Assembly (NCBI GenBank): GCA_035640475.1
Contig: DASQWC010000065.1
Span: 1-9,925, forward strand
DNA from: DASQWC01 sp035640475
Lineage (GTDB): Bacteria > Actinomycetota > JAICYB01
DNA length: 9,925 nt
Direction of reading: 5' to 3'
Under the pieces are notes generated by a model. It was not told the origin of the DNA and did not search any database. It worked only from the letters and a program-made list of their open reading frames with translations. Below are positions 6,183-9,925 of this stretch, piece by piece. The position numbers were made by a program, and so were the translations under genes. Each line of letters begins with the position of its first letter. Positions within the stretch are counted from its first letter, which is position 1.

Positions 6183-6926
6183 ATGAGCGGGAGCCCGGTC
6201 GTCCTCTGGGACTTCGATTACACGCTCGGTTTCCGGGGCGTGCTCGCCGACGACGGTGCACGGCATCCGTGGGGATATTGCGTCCTCGAGGTGCTCGATC
6301 TCGAGGAGCCGGGGCACACAGCGACACTCGACACGATCCGAGCGCCGTTGCACGACGGATTTCCGTGGCACCGGCACGCTGAGCCGCACACGCATCTGGC
6401 GGATGCGGACTCATGGTGGAGGAACGTCGAGCCGCTCTTCGGCCGCGCCTTCGAGGCGGCGGGACTTGCGGCAGAGCGCGCGATCGAGCTGGCCGGCAGG
6501 TTCCGGCATCGATTCGTCGATGTCTCGGCGTGGTCGTTGTACCCGGACAGTCTCGAGGTCCTGAAGGAGCTGTCCGAGGCCGGGTGGCGGCACGCCATCG
6601 TCTCGAACCACGTTCCGGAGCTCGAAGAGATCCTCGCCGGCCTCGGTCTGGATGCGTTTGTCGATCACGTCGTGTGCTCGGCTCTCACGGGCTACGAGAA
6701 GCCACACGCAGAGGCGTTTCGCGCTGCCCTGCGCTTGACCGGGAGCCCCGAGCGCGTCTGGATGGTCGGCGACAGCCCGATTGCCGATGTGCAGGGCGCA
6801 GAGGCGATCGGAATCCCCGCGATTCAGGTTCGAACGAAGCGCGCAGACGGCGTCCGCCGGTATTCGCCCGATCTGGCCGGAGTCATCGACATCCTGCGAG
6901 CCTCGGGGTCGCGCCGGCCCAGGTAA
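6183..6926 (+). CDS. HAD-superfamily hydrolase (subfamily IA phosphatase-like)
   Basis: A 247-residue phosphatase-fold protein with all four HAD motifs. Motif I is DFDYTL, with nucleophile Asp10 and acid/base Asp12. Motif II is the Ser of IVSNH (Ser141). Motif III is the Lys of GYEKPHAEAF (Lys173). Motif IV is GDSPIADVQGA, with Asp197 and Asp202 for Mg2+. Residues about 17-115 form an alpha-helical C1 cap as in subfamily IA enzymes, with an unusually His/Trp-rich stretch (PWHRHAEPHTHLADADSWW). It is expected to hydrolyse a phosphomonoester of a small metabolite in the cytoplasm; the substrate is not predictable from sequence. ATG 6183 follows the oxidoreductase stop by 7 bases and has no clear ribosome binding site, so translational coupling is likely. 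Confidence 0.88.
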   Translation: MSGSPVVLWDFDYTLGFRGVLADDGARHPWGYCVLEVLDLEEPGHTATLDTIRAPLHDGFPWHRHAEPHTHLADADSWWRNVEPLFGRAFEAAGLAAERAIELAGRFRHRFVDVSAWSLYPDSLEVLKELSEAGWRHAIVSNHVPELEEILAGLGLDAFVDHVVCSALTGYEKPHAEAFRAALRLTGSPERVWMVGDSPIADVQGAEAIGIPAIQVRTKRADGVRRYSPDLAGVIDILRASGSRRPR

Positions 6927-6955
6927 TTCGATTTGACGGCTAAATTCGCGTGTGC

Positions 6956-6960
6956 AGGAG
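6956..6960 (+). promoter_or_regulatory. Ribosome binding site AGGAG
   Basis: Lies 7 bases before GTG 6968 and so selects that start over the in-frame GTG at 6950. A -10-like TAAATT (6941-6946) just upstream would give a transcript start near 6953, so this gene may have its own promoter in addition to read-through from the HAD gene. No -35 is evident. Confidence 0.55.
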
Positions 6961-6967
6961 TCTACGG

Positions 6968-7789
6968 GTGGCGAACGAGGCCGAGCTCGAGTTCTACGCA
7001 ACGCCGGGAGCCATGACGGACCTGGCTCGCTGCTCGTCCGAGGCGTTCGAGGGGCTTCCCGAGTCCCCGGATGAGCTCATGCGCGTGGTGCGCCGATGCG
7101 TCGTCGCCGGAGATGCGCCGGAAGGACGAGACGATCCACAGATCCGGCTCGCTGCTGACATGGTCGAGCGCATTCTGGAGATCGAGCCGGGTCCGCTGGC
7201 CGAAGCGCGTCCGGCCGACAAGCGCTTCGTGGGGACCTGCCGGCACTTCGCGACGCTGACGTGTGCGTTGCTCCGGCGGGTCGGCGTTCCCTCGCGAGTG
7301 CGGGCCGGGTTCGCCGGCTACTTCGAGCCGGAGTGGTGGGTCGATCACTGGATCGTCGAGCACTGGAGAGACGATCGATGGGTCCGCGTCGATGCGCAGT
7401 ACGGCGATCGCTTCTTCCAATCGCAAGATCCGAGCGCAACCTCGGAGTCGGTGGTCCGCGACTCATTCCTGAGCGGAGGAGAGACGTGGCTGCGCTGCCG
7501 GCGGGGTGAGCTCGATCCGGACCGCTGCAAGATGGGCTTCGTGAACACCGGTATCGGGGAGGTGCGAGGAAGCGTCCTGTACGACGTCGCCGCGCTCAAC
7601 CAGCGCGAGATGCTGCCGTGGGACGTGTGGGGTGACATGAAGGCCGCGTACGCCGGCGAGACCGACGAATCCTACGACGAGATGCTCGACGCGATCAGTG
7701 CTGTTACGACCACCGGCGACTTCGAGCGAATCCGCGCTGTCTACGAGAGCCGCGGCAACGTGCGCGTCCCTGAGTCGTTGGTTGCGTAA
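6968..7789 (+). CDS. Transglutaminase-like superfamily protein
   Basis: A 273-residue protein with a papain-like transglutaminase core in its middle. The likely catalytic triad is Cys91 in GTCRHFATLTCALLRRVGVP, His127 in WWVDHWIVEHW, and Asp142 in RWVRVDAQY; the Cys helix, the VPSRVRAGFAGYF strand and the His-to-Asp spacing all match the family (PF01841-like). Residues 1-85 are a helical N-terminal region, and about 160-273 form a less recognisable C-terminal part with the pattern LRCRRGELDPDRCKMGF and DVAALNQREMLPWDVWGDM. No signal peptide or membrane segment is visible, so it acts in the cytoplasm. Bacterial members are mostly proteases, amidases or of unknown activity rather than cross-linkers, so the activity is left open. 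The start at GTG 6968 follows AGGAG. It lies 41 bases after the HAD gene and ends before a hairpin. Clustering with an oxidoreductase and a phosphatase suggests shared metabolism, which is inference. Confidence 0.83.
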   Translation: MANEAELEFYATPGAMTDLARCSSEAFEGLPESPDELMRVVRRCVVAGDAPEGRDDPQIRLAADMVERILEIEPGPLAEARPADKRFVGTCRHFATLTCALLRRVGVPSRVRAGFAGYFEPEWWVDHWIVEHWRDDRWVRVDAQYGDRFFQSQDPSATSESVVRDSFLSGGETWLRCRRGELDPDRCKMGFVNTGIGEVRGSVLYDVAALNQREMLPWDVWGDMKAAYAGETDESYDEMLDAISAVTTTGDFERIRAVYESRGNVRVPESLVA

Positions 7790-7800
7790 GTCGCACCTGA

Positions 7801-7831
7801 CTCCTTCGTGGAGGCGGGAAACCCGAAGGAG
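7801..7831 (+). terminator. Hairpin after the transglutaminase-like gene
   Basis: CTCCTTCG (7801-7808) pairs perfectly with CGAAGGAG (7824-7831), with a 15-base loop that can close further by GG/CC. It begins 12 bases after the TAA stop. No T-run follows, so intrinsic termination would be of the weak, U-poor type often seen in high-GC actinobacteria. Confidence 0.5.
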
Positions 7832-7852
7832 GGGCTAACTTGCTACGACATC

Positions 7853-7887
7853 TTGACATTCCTACTTTCCAACTATAGGATTCTCCC
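7853..7887 (+). promoter_or_regulatory. Consensus promoter of the toxin-antitoxin operon, leaderless
   Basis: A perfect -35 TTGACA (7853-7858), a 17-base spacer, then -10 TAGGAT (7876-7881) and 6 bases to the ATG at 7888. The transcript is therefore expected to begin at or beside the start codon, giving a leaderless mRNA; there is no Shine-Dalgarno sequence. This short region is also AT-rich compared with its surroundings. An inverted repeat TCCTA (7860-7864) / TAGGA (7876-7880) spans the spacer and the -10, a position suited to an autorepressor operator. Confidence 0.8.
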
Positions 7888-8193
7888 ATGGCGCGAACTA
7901 CGCTGCGCGCGAAGGGTCAGCTGACGCTCCCCGAGGAGATCCGGGCGGCCGCTCACCTCGAGGAAGGCGATCTCCTCGATGCTGAGATCACACCGGACGG
8001 TGTCCTCCTCCGTCCACAGAAGCTGATCGATGCCACGCAGGCCTGGTTCTGGACGGCCGAGTGGCAGGCGGGCGAGCGAGAGGCCGAGGCCGATCTCGCT
8101 GCGGGCCGGGTCGAATTCGTCGCTTCCGGCGACGAATTCGTTCGCGAATTGCGGAAGCGTGCGAGGCCCGGGCGTTCCCGCCGCTCGCGCTGA
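7888..8193 (+). CDS. AbrB/MazE-family antitoxin
   Basis: A 101-residue antitoxin. Residues 1-48 are a SpoVT/AbrB swapped-hairpin DNA-binding domain: TTLRAKGQLTLPEEIRAA, then LEEGDLLDAEITPDGVLLRP. Residues 50-90 are an acidic helical region (QAWFWTAEWQAGEREAEADL, AAGRVEFV, then EFVRELRK) that in such two-gene systems wraps and neutralises the toxin. The tail is basic (RARPGRSRRSR). It should bind its own promoter as a dimer, alone or with the toxin; the inverted repeat over the -10 box is the likely site. ATG 7888 is fixed by the leaderless promoter. The toxin gene begins 6 bases after its stop. Confidence 0.88.
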   Translation: MARTTLRAKGQLTLPEEIRAAAHLEEGDLLDAEITPDGVLLRPQKLIDATQAWFWTAEWQAGEREAEADLAAGRVEFVASGDEFVRELRKRARPGRSRRSR

Positions 8194-8199
8194 TCCTGT

Positions 8200-8490
8200 T
8201 TGCCCACCTACGCGTGGACCACGCGGTTTAGCTCCGACTTCGAGGCGCTAACGCCGGCACAGCAGGCAGCATTCCTCGCGGCTGTCGTCCATTTCGTCGA
8301 TGACCTCAAGACCGGGCGCTTCCGCTCGGGTCTCCGTGTCAAGGGGATCAAAGGTGCGAAAGGCGTCTTCGAGATGACTTGGGCGGACGACGGACGGGCC
8401 ACCTTCGAATACGGCCCGCCGGTCAATGAGGGCGAACCTCACATCATCTGGCGTCGGGTTGGGACGCACACGGTGTTCCGCGAACCGTGA
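8200..8490 (+). CDS. RelE/ParE-superfamily toxin
   Basis: A 96-residue protein with the RelE/ParE toxin fold: N-terminal helices (SSDFEALTPAQQAAFLAAVV, about 11-30), then the beta-sheet with LRVKGIKGAKGVFEMTW (45-61), GRATFEYG (65-72), and the C-terminal strand HIIWRRVGTHTVF (81-93). Basic and His residues at the C-terminus (His81, Arg85, Arg86, His90) sit where RelE-type ribosome-dependent mRNA interferases carry catalytic residues. Translation must start at TTG 8200, because an in-frame stop lies at 8191 and no better start follows for many codons. The weak start codon and the lack of a ribosome binding site suggest coupling to the antitoxin, which would keep toxin output below antitoxin output. 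mRNA cleavage versus gyrase targeting cannot be told by eye; the motif pattern favours RelE. Confidence 0.85.
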   Translation: MPTYAWTTRFSSDFEALTPAQQAAFLAAVVHFVDDLKTGRFRSGLRVKGIKGAKGVFEMTWADDGRATFEYGPPVNEGEPHIIWRRVGTHTVFREP

Positions 8491-8564
8491 GTTGCGACGT
8501 TTGGCGATCGGTGACGGCTCCTGCTCAACATTGACAGGTTCGTTCAACGCCGGTCGCGCTGCCT

Positions 8565-8576
8565 TACGCTTCTGAC
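8565..8576 (+). promoter_or_regulatory. -10 element placed for leaderless transcription of the dehydrogenase gene
   Basis: TACGCT (8565-8570) fits TANNNT and is followed by 6 bases to GTG 8577, the same geometry as the toxin-antitoxin promoter. A TTGACA (8531-8536) is 28 bases upstream of it, too far for a standard -35; the sequence at the expected place is GTTCAA (8542-8547). Confidence 0.45.
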
Positions 8577-9620
8577 GTGGGCATTCATCGGCTGACGACC
8601 GTCGACGGGTTCATCGCTTTCGACTTCGACGACGCTCGGTTCTCGGGCGGCGGCACACGGTTTGCCCCCGACGTCACCGAGCATGAGGCGTCGCTCCTCG
8701 CGCGGGCGATGACGTACAAGTTCGGCGTGCTCGGCCTCCAGGCCGGGGGGGCCAAGGGCGCCGTGCGCGGCACGCCGGAACAGAAGAAGGAGCTGATCGC
8801 TCGCTACTGCGAGGAGGTCCGTCCGCTCGTGGAGTCACGACGGTTCGGCACCGGGCCCGATCTGGGGACGTCGGAAGAGGACTTCGCCCCAATTCGCGAC
8901 CGGACGGCGCCGCCGTCGCCGATGGCCGGAACGATCAACGGCGAGGCCGTCGAGGACCTGATCACCGGCTTCGGCGTCGTCGTCGCGGCCGAGACGGCCA
9001 TGGGATCCGTGGACGGCTTGGCCTTCGCGATCGAAGGCTTCGGCAAGGTCGGCGGCGGGGTCGCGCGTGAGGCCGTCCGGCGCGGTGCGCGCGTCGTCGC
9101 CGTTTCGACGATCGAAGGGTGCTTGTTCGATCCCGTGGGCCTCGACGTCGAGGCCTTGATGACGCTGCGTCGCGCGCACGGCGACGCGTTCGTCCGGCAC
9201 GCCGCTGGTCGCTTCGAGGAGGATCCGAAGGCACTCTTCTCGGTCGATGCGGACGTCCTCGTGCCCGGAGCGCGCACCGGCGTGATCACGGCCGAGATCG
9301 CGAACGGGCTGAAGACGAGGTGGATCGTGCCGGCTGCCAACGTTCCGTACACGGCCGACGCGATCGAGGTGCTGCGGTCACGCCGCGTGAGCTATTTGGC
9401 CGACTTCGTGTGCAACGTCGGAGCGACGGCCGGCTACACATCCAACGCGAAGGACGTCGGCGAGCTCTTCGGCCACGTCGCGCGGACGATCACCAGCTTG
9501 CAGGCAAAGGCCGGCGGACACCCGTCCGGGCCCTACGAAGGCGCGTGCGCGATCGCCGAGGACTACCTGCGATCCTGGCGCGGCGATGACGGCATGCCCG
9601 ACGGGCCGCCGCTCGCCTAG
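8577..9620 (+). CDS. Glu/Leu/Phe/Val dehydrogenase family protein, compact
   Basis: A 347-residue homologue of NAD(P)-dependent amino-acid dehydrogenases, which interconvert an amino acid and a 2-oxo acid plus ammonia. Substrate-domain residues are present: Lys48 in TYKFGVLG, the catalytic-type Lys60 in AGGAKGAVRG, and Asp95 in TGPDLGTSEEDF. The Rossmann domain has AIEGFGKVGGGVA (151-163, GxGxxG), VVAVSTIEG at the end of strand 2, DADVLVPGARTGVIT (224-238) and PAANVPYTADA (252-262), which replaces the usual EGAN.P(T/L)T. The family's DILANAGG motif is replaced by ADFVCNVGATAGY (275-287). It is clearly shorter than classical GDH (about 410-450 residues), with a reduced N-terminal segment. The key lysines and aspartate argue for an active enzyme, but the changed motifs argue for a substrate other than glutamate. 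The start at GTG 8577 is at the predicted transcript start. Its stop overlaps the convergent gene's stop. Confidence 0.85.
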   Translation: MGIHRLTTVDGFIAFDFDDARFSGGGTRFAPDVTEHEASLLARAMTYKFGVLGLQAGGAKGAVRGTPEQKKELIARYCEEVRPLVESRRFGTGPDLGTSEEDFAPIRDRTAPPSPMAGTINGEAVEDLITGFGVVVAAETAMGSVDGLAFAIEGFGKVGGGVAREAVRRGARVVAVSTIEGCLFDPVGLDVEALMTLRRAHGDAFVRHAAGRFEEDPKALFSVDADVLVPGARTGVITAEIANGLKTRWIVPAANVPYTADAIEVLRSRRVSYLADFVCNVGATAGYTSNAKDVGELFGHVARTITSLQAKAGGHPSGPYEGACAIAEDYLRSWRGDDGMPDGPPLA

Positions 9621-9925
9621 AACACCGTCCGTTCGGGGTCCTGATCGCGCGCGTTGACGTCTTCGAACCAGTGGTCGGCCCGGTTGCCCGTCGTCGGCAG
9701 GCCGCCGGCGTCCTTCAGCTGCCGGGCCGTGTGCATGAGGTTCCACGACATGATCGTGCAGTTCTTGTGGGTGAAGTCGTTGTCGTAGCCGACGGGCGCG
9801 CCCCGGCCCACGATGACGTCGGGTTCGTCGATGACGTCGCCGTAGCTCGGCCCGGGTCCGGCTTCGCCGATCCATCCACAGTCGGGCTGGGGCGGGATCG
9901 TGTAGCCGATGTGCGCCATCGCGTA
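9617..9925 (-). CDS. Flavodoxin-fold / NADPH-dependent FMN reductase, C-terminal part
   Basis: The frame is open through the right edge, so the N-terminal flavin-binding half lies outside the window. An internal ATG at 9919 is available, but the frame continues upstream of it with sense codons, so I treat the gene as truncated. The visible part matches the C-terminus of actinobacterial flavodoxin-family NAD(P)H reductases: GYTIPPQPDCGWIGEAGPGP, then YDNDFTHKNCTIMSWNLMHT, then ARQLKDAGGLPTTGN and a final HWFED. These segments form the last helix and a flavin-side loop in that family. The activity would be NAD(P)H-dependent reduction of FMN or a small molecule in the cytoplasm. Its TAG stop shares bases with the TAG of the convergent dehydrogenase gene (CTAG, 9617-9620). 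Confidence 0.72.
   Translation of the reverse strand, partial: YAMAHIGYTIPPQPDCGWIGEAGPGPSYGDVIDEPDVIVGRGAPVGYDNDFTHKNCTIMSWNLMHTARQLKDAGGLPTTGNRADHWFEDVNARDQDPERTVF

Noticed and set aside
5039..6184. A 592-residue minus-strand open frame (4406-6184) that would extend the methyltransferase far upstream
   Set aside because: Only its last 210 residues look like a protein. The rest is Arg/Pro/Ser-rich and lies opposite or across two well-supported genes; the ATGA junction at 5035-5038 gives the true start.
8531..8536. TTGACA as the -35 of the dehydrogenase promoter
   Set aside because: The nearest usable -10 (8565) is 28 bases away, and the sequence 17 bases downstream (TCGCGC) is not a -10.

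Overview
The window is about 9.9 kb of high-GC bacterial DNA, most likely from an actinobacterium, possibly an uncultured soil or aquatic lineage. The taxonomic hints are a predicted F420/flavin-dependent oxidoreductase, many GTG/TTG starts, two promoters placed for leaderless mRNA, and a GDH-fold dehydrogenase beside a flavodoxin-fold reductase. This placement is inference. I see no rRNA, tRNA, CRISPR array, insertion sequence or phage gene.

Left part (1-2966). A large helical-repeat (TPR-like) protein enters from the left edge and ends at 1507. Its base composition is visibly less GC-rich than the right half. A gap of about 370 bases with no credible gene follows and holds one perfect 19-base palindrome. 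Next is a secreted protein with a signal peptide, one cadherin/Ig-like domain and a second extracellular beta-type domain. It converges on a small methyltransferase, with a weak hairpin between them.

Centre (2967-5670). The small methyltransferase (minus strand) and a DinB-like four-helix-bundle gene (plus strand) diverge from a 300-base gap that contains clustered GCCTC repeats. The DinB-like gene is split by a one-base frameshift in a run of six G. It converges, 6 bases apart, on a pair of methyltransferases on the minus strand that are translationally coupled by an ATGA overlap.

Right of centre (5729-7789). Divergent from the methyltransferase pair runs a tight series: a PPOX/FDOR-fold F420 or flavin oxidoreductase, a HAD phosphatase 7 bases downstream, and a transglutaminase-like protein after a 41-base gap. 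A hairpin terminator candidate closes the series.

Right end (7801-9925). A two-gene toxin-antitoxin module (AbrB/MazE-type antitoxin, RelE/ParE-type toxin) is driven by a near-consensus promoter that puts the transcript start on the ATG itself. Then comes a compact Glu/Leu/Phe/Val-dehydrogenase homologue, also apparently leaderless. Its stop overlaps, inside a single CTAG, the stop of a convergent gene that encodes the C-terminal part of a flavodoxin/NADPH-dependent FMN reductase and runs off the right edge.

No single large system is evident. The parts that best repay attention are the frameshifted DinB-like gene, the AbrB-RelE module with its promoter/operator, and the unexplained inverted and direct repeats in the two gene-poor gaps.
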